Shown one piece after another: positions 43,663 through 53,913 of a stretch of 64,000 bases of DNA. Each line of letters begins with the position of its first letter. Positions within the stretch are counted from its first letter, which is position 1. The notes beneath the pieces were generated by a model. It had not been told where the DNA came from. It did not search any database and saw only the letters and a program-made list of their open reading frames with translations. Location: assembly GCA_022539475.1 (NCBI GenBank), contig VCMS01000032.1, forward strand, positions 278,238 through 342,237, written 5' to 3'. This DNA comes from Gracilaria domingensis (Eukaryota; Rhodophyta; Florideophyceae; Gracilariales; Gracilariaceae). The position numbers and the translations under genes are program-made.

Positions 43663-43736
43663 CTCCGTCCCTCTTTTTCCTCCCTCTACTTTATGGAGGC
43701 TCCTTAAAGTAGAGGGCGGAAAAAAGTAGGACGGAG
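43663..43736. repeat. hairpin 1 of a cluster
   Basis: Inverted repeat with ~31-base arms and an ~11-base loop. The left arm begins CTCCGTCCCTC and the arms meet around CTACTTTA/TAAAGTAG. Confidence 0.8.
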
Positions 43737-43989
43737 TCATCCGTATCTCACGGATGTATTCCGTGCAGTCTATTCGTACGTTCTTCCATATCCTTCCACG
43801 TATCTTTGCTCTAAACTAACCAATCCTCACCACGTTTCTTCGCGCTCTGCGACATGCAAACGGCAGGAAATAAGCTAATCACCCCCAACTTCTTCTATTT
43901 GCTCAAGATATAGAACGAGTTGAAGGGTGAAAACGGGAACCTGGTAACCCAAAGCGACGACTGTAAGTACGCGACTAATGGTTCATTTC

Positions 43990-44074
43990 GTTGCGCCATA
44001 GGCTCTAGTTTCGCCTCTTGCGCTACTTTTCAAAAGTAGCGCAAGACGCGAGAAGCTAGAGCCTATAGCGCAAC
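43990..44074. repeat. hairpin 2 of a cluster
   Basis: Inverted repeat with ~40-base arms, starting GTTGCGCCATAGGCTCTAG and closing at CTACTTTTCAAAAGTAG. It has a few mismatches. It looks like a miniature fold-back element. Confidence 0.85.
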
Positions 44075-44496
44075 AAAACAAGTTGGTTCCTTGGCGATCT
44101 TGGATCTCTGACTGTTCGGGATAGACGATTCTGGTACTTGGTTGGGACATAGGCTGCTCTTTCGTTTATCGCATCTTGCGGTATGTTTGCTGCATGGGCA
44201 TTCTTGGTGCCCTTGCTTGTGAGTTCTCGCTTCGACACCTTTTGCGCTTTACGATGATGGTGGGCTGGTAATCTAACCGATCCCTTTCCTTCTTCTTCTT
44301 CCTTTTGCGAGTTACTAGGTCCCTCGACTTTTCTAGCGCAACGTTTCTGTTTTGTTTTATCAATGGTACGTTCCATCGCATTTCAAATGTATCCAACCGA
44401 TCTTTGACTAACTTATGGATACTTTCTGCTTGCGTATAGAGGTAAACGAATTTTGATGCGGACGTAGCTCACGAGTTTCAGGTGCAGGTTCCTTAA
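44075..44496. other. no gene seen between hairpins
   Basis: The minus frame 44376-44056 (106 codons, Lys/Arg/Glu-rich) overlaps hairpin 2 and has no recognised motif. I do not call it a gene. Confidence 0.35.
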
Positions 44497-44530
44497 GTAG
44501 GGAACCATGCATCTGGGCATGGTTCCCTAC
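44497..44530. repeat. hairpin 3 of a cluster
   Basis: GTAGGGAACCATGC, a 6-base loop, then GCATGGTTCCCTAC: perfect 14-base arms. Confidence 0.9.
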
Positions 44531-44540
44531 ATGTGGAACG

Positions 44541-44573
44541 GAGAGGATGAGGCGCTTCGCGCCTCATCCTCTC
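44541..44573. repeat. hairpin 4 of a cluster
   Basis: Perfect inverted repeat: GAGAGGATGAGGCGC and GCGCCTCATCCTCTC around TTC. Confidence 0.9.
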
Positions 44574-44620
44574 GGAGTGCGTATGTGTTCTACCGATACT
44601 GCACTTCGGTGGAGGTGCCC

Positions 44621-44640
44621 TCTGCGGCATCTGCCGCAGA
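44621..44640. repeat. hairpin 5 of a cluster
   Basis: TCTGCGGCATCTGCCGCAGA, 9-base perfect arms. Confidence 0.85.
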
Positions 44641-45205
44641 TTGCGCCTACATTGGCTTCATCATGGGGAAATGGTATATGTAATATAGCGAAGTAGTGGT
44701 TAGCAAAAACGGTCGATAGAAGAATAGATACGAATAAAACGGTATGATTTCATAATGGACATCATCTGTACTAGCAACAGTATTCCATGCGTTGCAGGGT
44801 ATTATTCCGCAGAAGGTATCGTGTAATGTGCCCCTTAATGGAAACTGAACCTAGACTTCGCGAAATACCGTTCAGGTAGCCCTCGACTAAAGAACTAGCA
44901 CGAGTGGAAAACCCACCAGTATTTACTGCACAGCGATTCTGGACGACCCAAGCAATTATCTTCAAATTTTGAAATAATTGATCTCGATATTTTTTCAAAA
45001 AATTTACTGGACGACCCTTGCCACTTTCTGGACGACCCTCGCCAAAAACTAGCATCTGCAAGAGACAGACGATATATTTATGTTCTCTCACATCCCTTCT
45101 CGGTTGTGATACAAGAGAAATACATCTCCAATAGAGACGGAGAATATAGTCGTGATAACACGTAAAGGTAACAATGTAATAAACAATAAATTTATGCTAC
45201 TATCT
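44641..45205. other. intergenic, no clear gene
   Basis: The minus frame 45091-44771 (106 codons) has no recognised motif. The stretch is AT-rich and would contain the 3' end of the epimerase transcript. Confidence 0.4.
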
Positions 45206-45917
45206 CTAACCAACCTTTCGAAAACCAGCTATGACATGAGCTGGGTTACTCGAGCCAAAGATGGCAGATCCTGCAACTAAAATGTTTGCACCGGCCTTCA
45301 CTACTCCTTTCACAGTACTCAGTCCAATACCCCCATCCACCTGTATCCCTATTCTTGGGTACAACTCCCTTGCATGTCGCGCCTTATCAAGAACACCCCC
45401 CATAAACGCCTGTCCTCCAAACCCTGGCTCCACCGTCATCAACAATAACATATCTACAACTCCTTCCTTCATAAGTGCTTCTACGACCTTTATAGACGTA
45501 TTCGGGCGCAACGCAACGCAACTCCAACCTGCATTCCCATCCTTTTAATTCGGTTACATAATTCCTTCAACACCACGTTCTCCTCCTCAGTTGGTACCTC
45601 GCACTTTTCTAGACCCTTAGCCACACTCTCGATATGAAATGTGACTCCGTCTGCGCCTGCTTCTGCAAGGTCTTTTATCCAGCGCCCAGGATCTGATACC
45701 ATCAGATGACAGTCCAGAAACAATTTCGTATGCCTCCGCAACGATTTCACAACAGGCGTCCAACAATAAGGTTCGCCACAAAATGACCATCCATTACATC
45801 TATATGCAGCCACTCCGCTCCAGCCTCTTCCATTGCACTCGCTTCATCTGAAAAGCGAGCAAAGTCTGAAGCCAAAATTGATGGCGCTATAATTAAACGA
45901 GAATCCATACTGAACAT
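45206..45917 (-). CDS. RPE: ribulose-phosphate 3-epimerase (two frame breaks)
   Basis: The enzyme interconverts ribulose 5-phosphate and xylulose 5-phosphate in the pentose phosphate pathway and Calvin cycle. The TIM-barrel signatures are in order: [12 protein letters not shown] near the N-terminus, metal-binding [32 protein letters not shown] and LVAGSAIFG near the C-terminus. The start ATG is taken at 45917 (or 45908), ~45 bases after a TATA box. No transit peptide is visible, so this is probably the cytosolic form. The frame breaks at ~45790 (about one base missing after HFVANLIVG) and at ~45505, where a 5-base unit GCAAC is repeated once too often. Both are single small indels in an otherwise well conserved protein, so sequencing error or a very young defect is likely. 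Confidence 0.9.
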
Positions 45918-45960
45918 CGATAACTTCAGTAACGCCAAACCCGTCCTTCCCAGACACACC

Positions 45961-45971
45961 CCCCTTTTATA
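45961..45971 (-). promoter_or_regulatory. TATA box of the epimerase gene
   Basis: The minus strand reads GTATAAAAGGGG about 45-55 bases upstream of the ATG, a good spacing for a start site at about 45938. Confidence 0.55.
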
Positions 45972-46369
45972 CCTCAATAAAAAAGAAGATTATGGCAATC
46001 CGAGTGAAGCTATAGAACCCGTTCACGTCATTTATGAAGCCAAAATGGCTCCTTTCATCCTGTATTTAAGCTCCCCGTAACTCTTACTTTACAACTCAGG
46101 TTCGAATTCAGTGTCATTCATTGTACACTTTCTACTTCCACCTACTTTTCATAAAACATCATCACACTTTGTGGCTTGTCGTCTCATACAAGCCCTATCA
46201 TTCATTCAGTACAATCACATATCATACATTTCGCTCACTTTCACAAAGTGAACCATGTTCCCGTTCTGCGCTTCCCAACCGTTTGTACTTAAGTATCACT
46301 CTTTACCCCAGCAGTTCTCCGCCCCATCTTCCATTTCTATCGTCACACAAAAACAATCGAACACTCGCA

Positions 46370-47272
46370 ATGAACTCCCAGTACGACATGCCTCCGACTC
46401 CGCCTCCGAGTCCCAGATACTCTGACGTCCCTCAGGCCTCATCTCCCACCCGAAGGACTCGGGCCGTTATTGTAGGAAGGGGGCGTATAGGTGCCATGCT
46501 GGCGAACGAAGAAGATATGGTCATTTCCGCACACGAATTCTGCAGCATGGCTGCTACTTCTCATCTTTCTGATGTACCGATACTAGTTTGTGGAAGAACG
46601 AACACCCTGGAGACCGTAATTCAGGCTTGCCCTTATTCGCTCAGAGAGAATCTCGTTTTCTTCCAGAATGGAGACATCATACCATTGGTTTCGAAGCTCG
46701 GTGTTGACAAATGTTCAAAAGTTGTCCTATACGTTGGTGTCCCCTCAAGAAACGCAGCTCCGCAGGATGGTGTCACTCCTGAAATTCCAGATGGTCTCAC
46801 TGTCGCAACAGGAAAGTGGGCCTCCAACGTTGCAGACAGGTTTAGGTCTATGGGTCTCACTTGCGGGGTTGTCGACGAAGACACATTTCTCGTAAGCTAT
46901 TATGAGAAGCTCCTGTGGCTATCAGCGTTCAACATCGTCGGGGCCTCAAGAGGTTTCATTCTCATGGACGTAGTCGCTACGGAGTGCAGTACGGTTGTGC
47001 TCACAATAATTAAAGAGCTGTTGAAGATAGTTTCGCTTAAGACAGGTACTACTTTCAACCTGGAAGAGACCGTTGGGCGACTTCTTGCATATGGGAAAAC
47101 TCTCGTTGGCTTCCCTACTTCTTTCTCCGACTTTCAGTTTAGGAACGCGTACTTCTACGACTTTTCCCGCCAAGAAAGAAACAACGTAGGCGATGACCCC
47201 GCTCCTTTTCATACAAACTACGTCAACGTTGTTAAAGAAAAGCTACCCCCCTCCCCATTCCCCCAGCTTTGA
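46370..47272 (+). CDS. ketopantoate-reductase-like protein
   Basis: The 300-residue product from the ATG at 46370 (the first after the upstream Ser/His-rich, unlikely extension) begins with a Pro-rich leader. It then shows a dinucleotide-binding start, RAVIVGRGRIGAML (GxGxxG, residues ~35-47). Later ILVCGRTN, LVFFQNGDI and the KLLWLSAFNIVGA region correspond to the NAD(P)-binding domain and the Lys-containing interface helix of the ApbA/PanE ketopantoate reductase family, which reduces 2-dehydropantoate for coenzyme A synthesis. The substrate is uncertain. Similarity to the real enzyme is remote and other NAD(P)-dependent reductases share this pattern. The gene is intact and single-exon. Confidence 0.6.
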   Translation: MNSQYDMPPTPPPSPRYSDVPQASSPTRRTRAVIVGRGRIGAMLANEEDMVISAHEFCSMAATSHLSDVPILVCGRTNTLETVIQACPYSLRENLVFFQNGDIIPLVSKLGVDKCSKVVLYVGVPSRNAAPQDGVTPEIPDGLTVATGKWASNVADRFRSMGLTCGVVDEDTFLVSYYEKLLWLSAFNIVGASRGFILMDVVATECSTVVLTIIKELLKIVSLKTGTTFNLEETVGRLLAYGKTLVGFPTSFSDFQFRNAYFYDFSRQERNNVGDDPAPFHTNYVNVVKEKLPPSPFPQL

Positions 47273-47899
47273 GGTTAGAACACATGACTTTTCGGTGTTG
47301 TAAACCTTTTAGAGATAGTTAAACATAAAAGTTACTTTATCGAAATGACCTGTTCCTATTACATTAGTTATATTGTTCGTCCTTCTGTGGTTCAAATATG
47401 CCCCTTTAAATCCTATATCTCTTATCACTAATACCTGGCTAAGTTTTGTCTAGATGGAAAAGGGTCATTCCACATCATTAAAGTGCACGATACTAGTAAC
47501 GAAACAAGTACAAAAATTGTGATATTTCTGAAGAACTAAGCCTTTGCAATACTTGGGGCACCCGTATAAAGTAAGGTAAACCTTTTATGGGTTTCAACCC
47601 TTAATGGAGGTTCTTTTACTGATCTTGATTTCTAAGCTCATGTTGAAGATATTCATAGTTTTCTTTACCCACTTGAACCCGTACATATAATTTTTGACTA
47701 AATCATCCTTTCTTTACTGCAAATCGATGCAAAAGCTTCTCGTCGTAGTAACGTTTTAAAACAGTACTACAATACCCGCATATGGTCGTTCTTAGACTCT
47801 TTTTATACTACGAAACACCTTGTGAACATCAATCACATCCTTCTCATTCGTATACCCACACCCATTTGCAAAACGAAGCCTTTCGAAAGCTTTCAAAAC
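47273..47899. promoter_or_regulatory. intergenic region with TATA box for the HAD gene
   Basis: No gene is seen. TTTTATAC at 47801-47808 is a TATA-like box ~92 bases before the ATG at 47900. AT-rich sequence further left would hold the 3' end of the preceding transcript. Confidence 0.45.
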
Positions 47900-48772
47900 A
47901 TGTATAACTCACAAGTTAGAGCCCAGGAAGTAACTCCTCAGCAGCTGGCTAACGAAATATTCGAAAATGGCTACGCCGTCATTAGTGATATTGACGGTAA
48001 TCTGAAAAGAGCTGGGGAGAACATTCCTGTCGAAACAGTCAAATGCATGAAGTACATCAATGCACGCGTTGGTTTCGGAATTGCTACTGGGCGAGATATA
48101 GAGGATGCCGAGAGTTTCATGGAGCACCTGGGTGGCTACACTTTCGGCATCTCTGGAAACCAAGGCGCACGGGTGAGATTATCCAATGGTACCGAAATTG
48201 ATCAGGACCTTGAGAGGGAAGGCTACGAAAGATGTGCAGCCGAACTTGAGAGACTTGCACTCTCCTTAAATGAATCGCACGGACTTCACGAAGAGCGTCA
48301 ACAAGCAGTTGTGAGCACTAGAAAAGACAGTGGACTCCCTAACTTCACGTACAATGGACTGTCGAAGTGGAAAACAGAAGTTAACTCCGGTATTTCAAAA
48401 GTGTTGACATCCTTTCCGAACCTGGTTGCGTACCCTCAAGATGAAAACTGTGACATAGGGGACATTCGTTTCACGAAGAACAGTGGGGCGCTAGCCTTCG
48501 TTGAAAACGACCCCCAGTTCGACACACATTTAATCGTTGCTTTCGGGAATGCTTCCAATGATGGCCCTCTATATGAAATGGCAACCCTGGCAGTTCATGT
48601 GAAGGGAGACGACCCTCCAGCAGCGGTAACATTTCTTGATGGGTGGAGGACGTGCATGAGACCATCAGAAGGGTGGCAGAACTGTACGGGTACAGAAAAT
48701 GCAAGTGTCAATGGTTTAGAAATGCTCTGGGAATTTGTTTCAAGTGCTACGATGCCTGTAATACTTAGCTAG
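47900..48772 (+). CDS. HAD-superfamily phosphatase (Cof/trehalose-phosphatase-like)
   Basis: The 290-residue protein starts at an ATG at 47900. Motif I is ISDIDGNL (residues ~27-34), giving the DxD nucleophile and acid/base pair. The segment GFGIATGRD supplies motif II, and VAFGNASNDGPL near residue 220 supplies the acidic motif IV. A cap domain lies between (TRKDSGLPNFTYN...). This is the layout of C2-cap HAD phosphatases that act on sugar or trehalose phosphates. The exact substrate cannot be read. A polyadenylation-type AATAAA follows 17 bases after the stop. A paralogue faces it tail-to-tail at 48821-49732. Confidence 0.7.
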   Translation: MYNSQVRAQEVTPQQLANEIFENGYAVISDIDGNLKRAGENIPVETVKCMKYINARVGFGIATGRDIEDAESFMEHLGGYTFGISGNQGARVRLSNGTEIDQDLEREGYERCAAELERLALSLNESHGLHEERQQAVVSTRKDSGLPNFTYNGLSKWKTEVNSGISKVLTSFPNLVAYPQDENCDIGDIRFTKNSGALAFVENDPQFDTHLIVAFGNASNDGPLYEMATLAVHVKGDDPPAAVTFLDGWRTCMRPSEGWQNCTGTENASVNGLEMLWEFVSSATMPVILS

Positions 48773-48788
48773 GATATGAGATCTCAGT

Positions 48789-48794
48789 AATAAA
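48789..48794 (+). terminator. AATAAA polyadenylation-type signal
   Basis: AATAAA lies 17 bases after the stop codon of the HAD phosphatase gene and within the 48-base space between the two convergent genes. Confidence 0.5.
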
Positions 48795-48820
48795 AGTGTC
48801 GTATATATCTCAATACCCTT

Positions 48821-49732
48821 TTATAATTCATGGTGGTTTTTATCGTGCTGCTTTTCCTCGTAGCCGTACAACAGAGCCACCAGCATAATTGTCGAATGTA
48901 CATCCTCCACGCTTTCGAACAGGTTGTGTACTCCACCCGGGATACACTCTTCTTTGACGTGAACGCCGTACACGCCTACCTCATGCAAAGGCCCGTCGCT
49001 CAAAGCACTTCCGAACGTCACGACGTCATCCGTATCAAAAAATCTCGGTTCATTATCCACAAGATTTGCTCCTCCGCTTCCTTTTGTGTATCGCTTGTCC
49101 ACAATTTCGTAACTTTTATCGCCGGGATAGATAACAAACGCATCCATCTTCTGCAACAGGTCCCCAATAGCAGAATCCACTTCTTCTCTCCACTGCCACA
49201 GTTTGTTGTACACGAAATTGGGAAGGCCACTATCACTTCTGGTCTCCACGAACCCCTTCTCATCATCATTCACAATACCATGCCTCCTATTCAAATCCCT
49301 TGCCAGGAACAGTAGTCCGTCAACAGTGTGGTCAAGGGTGTGATCATTGAATGCAGCCTTAATTTCCCTCTCGTCAGAGAAACGGAGGAAAGCTCCATGA
49401 TTCGCCGAGACACCAAACTTATAGTCTCCGAGTCCTTCCATTTTCCCCTCCACGTCGCCCACATCACCCCCTGTGACAATCCCAAAACCAACACGTTCGT
49501 CAATGAACTTCATACACTTCACAACTTCTTCTGGAATTGACTCTCCTTCTCTTCTCAACGTTCCATCAACGGAACTTAATATATTGTAACCATTGGCATA
49601 TATGAACTTAGACAAGGTATTGGGTGAAATTTCCGCCAAGTCTCTCTGTTCCTCTGCCATTTTTCCTGATACAGTCACCATACTGCCACAAGTACCGCAT
49701 AGACAGGAACTGCATAGACTTCTCAGTTTCAT
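48821..49732 (-). CDS. HAD-like pseudoenzyme, paralogue of 47900-48772
   Basis: The 303-residue protein starts at an ATG at 49732 and aligns along its length with its convergent neighbour: VKCMKFIDERVGFGIVTGGD against VKCMKYINARVGFGIATGRD, and SGLPNFVYNKL against SGLPNFTYNGL. At motif I it reads LSSVDGTL, so the nucleophilic Asp of DxDGT is Ser. At motif II the Arg of TGR is Gly. The motif IV acidic residue is kept (FGSALSDGPL). The reading frame is intact, which argues for a retained non-catalytic role (binding or regulation) rather than decay. The N-terminus has a short Cys-rich stretch (CSSCLCGTC). Only 48 bases separate the two stop codons. Confidence 0.7.
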   Translation of the reverse strand: MKLRSLCSSCLCGTCGSMVTVSGKMAEEQRDLAEISPNTLSKFIYANGYNILSSVDGTLRREGESIPEEVVKCMKFIDERVGFGIVTGGDVGDVEGKMEGLGDYKFGVSANHGAFLRFSDEREIKAAFNDHTLDHTVDGLLFLARDLNRRHGIVNDDEKGFVETRSDSGLPNFVYNKLWQWREEVDSAIGDLLQKMDAFVIYPGDKSYEIVDKRYTKGSGGANLVDNEPRFFDTDDVVTFGSALSDGPLHEVGVYGVHVKEECIPGGVHNLFESVEDVHSTIMLVALLYGYEEKQHDKNHHEL

Positions 49733-49996
49733 ACTTCTCTTAAAAGCAACCTTAAGTGCAGTTTCAGAAGTGTTAGGACGCTACATGTTCAATTGCGAAT
49801 TGAATGGTGCCACCAATGATGTTAACGATACCGAGCATGTGGCATGTTGCAACTAGACGAAACTGGACCAAAGACGTATGGCCTTTTTTCAATTACCAGA
49901 CTGCCGCACCTTTTCCATGTTCATATGTATAGCCTTGCAATAGTATACTACTCTTAATACTCGCAAGACACTCATAATTTACTAATCATCTCATTC
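49733..49996. other. intergenic, nothing clear
   Basis: This holds the upstream region of the HAD-like gene and the 3' side of the dioxygenase gene. No gene or repeat is recognised. Confidence 0.5.
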
Positions 49997-52900
49997 TCAT
50001 CCACTTCGAGGCGCTCGCAGCCTCATTATTGGCAAATCGTCATCACTACTACTCTCGAGCACTTCGGTTCTACCGGCGTCCGCTTCCACACCAATCTCCA
50101 CGACCAAGTGGTCTTCTTCCATGTCAACCGCCCCACCCTCCTTATCGGACAACAGTTCATCCTCCGCCTCCTCCTCCTCGTCACCATTGACAAACGTGGG
50201 TCGGAAATCCCGCACCCGATGAAGAGCATCAGGTAGTGCGTAGCCCTCTGGTACCATGTACATGTGGTATCTAACCAGCAAATCCATAGACTCGGGCCTA
50301 TCCGCCTTGTCCTTCCCACTTGCTCCAGCATGTGTCACATCACCACGGCCCACGAATGCAAAGTACGGTGGGATGATTATCTTCTTCGCTGGATACACCT
50401 CCGACATCACTCGCAACTGTTGGTTGTTCATCCCCACTAGTTGATGGCTTCCAGCACTCACCCAGAGAGGAAAGTCCTCTTTCCCAGAGGCCATTACAAA
50501 GTATCCGGGGTTACCAGTATTCATTGTTTCCTTCGTAACCAGACCACTGAAGTCGGTGTGCAGCGTCTGGCGCTTGCACTTTCTCGTCGTCCCCAGAAAT
50601 CGACCACCAGTTTTCGGAGTGTACATCTTCACAGCTTCCCTTTCATTGTCCCATAGTCCCAAAGCCGCAGCAATTGTACCCATTCGAACATCAAGGAAAG
50701 CACGTGGCCTTACAACCCACCTGAGCTCCTCATCATCCTCCGGCTTCTCCACCGTACCCCAACGTGTCGACATCACTCTCCCCTGAAATGTTCCATCGCT
50801 ACCGTCCTTCCATCCTTCATCATCGTTGATTATTTGAACAAACGACTTCTGTTTCTCCCCTTTCCGTATATCCGGCATCGCTCCATACTCATTCTCGAAG
50901 AAGTCCACCAACTTCCCCGACACATCTCCGAACTCCCGAACTTCTTCCAACTCCTCCCATTTAGGGACACCATTATCCGGCGCAAAGCCATCAAGCACGC
51001 AATATCCATTCTGCCTTAGCTCAGCTTGCATTCGGGCGAAGAACATTTGCCCAAATTCGTCATGCTCCTTCGCAGCAACCCACAGCACCTCTTCATCATC
51101 CATACCTGTCGGACGAGTACGAGGATACTGCATACCAAATGTCTCCGCCCGTAGGCGATGTTCAGCCCTTGCAGTCTGCCAAAAGACAGGATGGTGTACA
51201 TCTCTGAGATTCGAGACACTTAGCAGCTCCGACCTATGTCCCTTCGGCAAGTGAATGACTCTGAGCCAGGGGTCCTTGTGCTCAATTACGTTCTTCCCTT
51301 GCCATTCCAGCGGTCTCAGCCTGACATACCCGCACCATGATGGGTTCGGTGGGCCATCATATGGGTCACCTCGAACAAGTCCGTGCTCCTCAGATTCCGG
51401 AAGAGCTGTAGGTAACTCGTCATCAAATGACCCCCCACCTGTCTCTTGCTGATCGTCTGGCGCAGCATCTTTCTCGACGGTGACAACCCGTGGAACTGTC
51501 ACAGCAAGAAGCTCTTCGTCATCTACAAATGCAGAACTACCTGCGTTCTCTGCATTCGCTCCCTCTTCCAATGCCACGAACTGAACCTTCATCGACCTTC
51601 CTCTCAGCACATGTTCATTTAGTTGAGACATCAGGTCATCCGGTGTCATGCTGTTCAGAGTAGATCTCATCTGTTGTGTGAAAATCTTTCTCCGTTTCTT
51701 CCTCGGCGGAGCCCGCTGTTCTTCTTCAGAGCTATCCAGAACTTCTATGGCACCTCGATTTCGGCCGTGCTCAATTTCCCTATAACTCACCTGCGCCCGT
51801 TCTCGTGCACTTCTTCGCAGCTCCCCTTCTTCACTGGCAGATGTTGCAGCAGCAGCAGCGGGAGTCCTCCTCTTCGTCATGGACTGCTTCACTGGTGCGG
51901 GGGGCGGAATTACCTTGAGCATCGTCCGCAATCGATTCTGAACGGAATTCGTGGCAGTTCTAATTGAGTTCATCCTGCTCCGAACACGCGGCAATGTGTT
52001 GAAGTTCACAACTTGTCCCAAAAGGAACTGATTCACAGCTGCGTTGTTGTCTGGGTCTTCAACGTCATCTTCATTCGATGGAGCAGACAGACTGATTTCG
52101 CGTTTCAGGAACACTTCCATGGACTCTTCCTCGTTCAGTTCATTCCTCACTGCTCGAGCCGCGCGGAACAGAGACACTGCTCTATCATAAAAGAAACCTC
52201 GAACCTCCTTAAAGCTTTTCCATTGCTTTGTCTTCGTCGACTTGCCCTTCAATAGAAACATCTGAAGACAATCAAGAATGAAGGAAAACTCCTTGGCATC
52301 CAAAACATATAGCGGAGTATGGGACAGATGTGTGAGACCTATGTCACCCACACTCTCACATATATCCTCGAAATGGGCCAGCATTCCCTCACGAGACATG
52401 AGTTGCAGGGCGACATTGGCATATCTCAGATACCGACGCTCTTGCACAGTCCCAATCAGTTGGCTCTCCTTCAACACTTCTGCCACTTCTGCAGGATCCA
52501 CGTCGGCTGGCGTCACCCCCTCAACATCTTCAATTAGAATAGTGACCACACTAACTATAGAGTGTATCTTGTCTGCAAACATCATCCTTCGCATGGCACT
52601 CGTCGACTCATTGAGGTACGAAGCAACACATAACAATTTCTTCATCCCAATGGGCCTCCCATCTCTTCGTATGAGCAGATTGCAACGCCAAAACCTGGCT
52701 AATCGCTTCCAATTCGGTGCAGCAGTCGCTGCCAAATATTGTATAGCTTTGAGACGATGCAAACCATCTACAATGAAGCACTTCTTCGTTAGGCGTCCCT
52801 TGTCAGTATCCCTCTCTCCCGTAGTGCATCTTGTAAGGCCACCACTGGAGAACCCATGGACTGCAATATCCCCCGCTCCTCGATACTCTTCACAAGGGCT

Positions 52901-53913
52901 TCAACGTGGCGTTTTCTTACTCCACGGAGTAAATTGGGCGGAGTGTCCACCAGAGTGATGTCAACCGTAACAACAACCATCCGGTACTGATTGAGGTTCA
53001 CCTTTGGTACCTTCTGACGAATTCGTCTGTACGTCTTGCTCCGAGTAGGTGTCCCTTGTGTTCCAGACCGCTCGCCAGAAACACTTGAACGTGCCATTCT
53101 TGCGGACAGAAGCACAACGTCATCGTCCTGCTGCTCCGCAGTTTCTGGTGCAGTTTGGGGTACAGATAGACCAGCTCCTTGTGCGGATTGCGCATCCGCG
53201 TCTGGAAGGGGACCTTTTATGATCTCATCTTCCTCTTCTTGCACAGCCGTCCCGTGCTGAACCGTCTGTTTCGACGCAGAAGATCCCCTTGTGTCGACGG
53301 TTTGATTCATCGCAGGAGATGCCCTTTTCGACGCAGTGGGCTTCGTAGCGGAGGTAGACTTTGTTTGACCTGTCCGCTTCGTACCTGGGGATGCTCTCGT
53401 CTCCATAGACCGCTTCATAAGAGACGACGGACCTGCCAACGGAGGTGCTACTGATGCGCTACCTCTCGGTGTTGATGAACTTCGAATTGGCTCCGTGCGG
53501 CTTGTCGGCGTCATCACCTCACTCATAGCGCTCACCGTTCGTCGCTTGGACGCCGGAATGCTGGCTGCCACCGGTTCCATCATTTTCTCATCCCAAGGAG
53601 CGGCCGTCCGGAGATCCTGGATGTATTGTGGAAGATCCAGGCCCTCCGCTCGGTAAGGGTAGAACGTGTGACCGCTTCGACTGATGAGAATATTATGAAC
53701 CACCACAAGACCTGGGTCCAATTGCTTTCCGTTCAACTCGCGGCGTAGAACACTTCCAATTCCATGCAACAACGCTTCCCCGACTATCACCTTTCCTTCA
53801 TTCTCAATATCCATCTGCAGAGAAACCCGCATTCCACCTTGCAATGATCGAGTGCTCCGCCGAGTGCAAGGAGTCACGCTTTGCGTACGCTTTCGACCAC
53901 GAGTTCGCTTCAT
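49997..53913 (-). CDS. ParB-like domain plus 2-oxoglutarate/Fe(II) dioxygenase fusion
   Basis: The gene reads from an ATG at 53913 to a stop at 49997, about 1,300 codons, with one frame break at ~52810 inside a GAGAGAGGG run. The N-terminal part is basic and Ser/Thr-rich. A ParB-like fold follows: the strand VVVTVDITLVD, HVEALVKSIEERGILQ (~residues 330-347), and just past the break CFIVDGLHRLKAIQYL, the DGxHRxxA signature. Then come a helical region, a basic nuclear-localisation-like PPRKKRRKIF, and a dioxygenase core near the C-terminus with iron ligands in TLHTDFSGLV (His, Asp) and DVTHAGASG (distal His), plus an Arg in LLVRYHMYMV that could bind 2-oxoglutarate. The pattern resembles DNA-base oxygenases (TET/JBP type) more than protein hydroxylases, but this is inferred. 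An acidic tail ends it. Confidence 0.7.

Noticed and set aside
44056-45091. Two 106-codon minus-strand frames
   Set aside because: There is no motif and no promoter, and one overlaps a hairpin element. They are compatible with chance.
46121-46369. Upstream extension of the ketopantoate-reductase-like frame
   Set aside because: It is Ser/His/Tyr/Pro-rich and unlike a protein start. The ATG at 46370 directly precedes the conserved region and is preferred.
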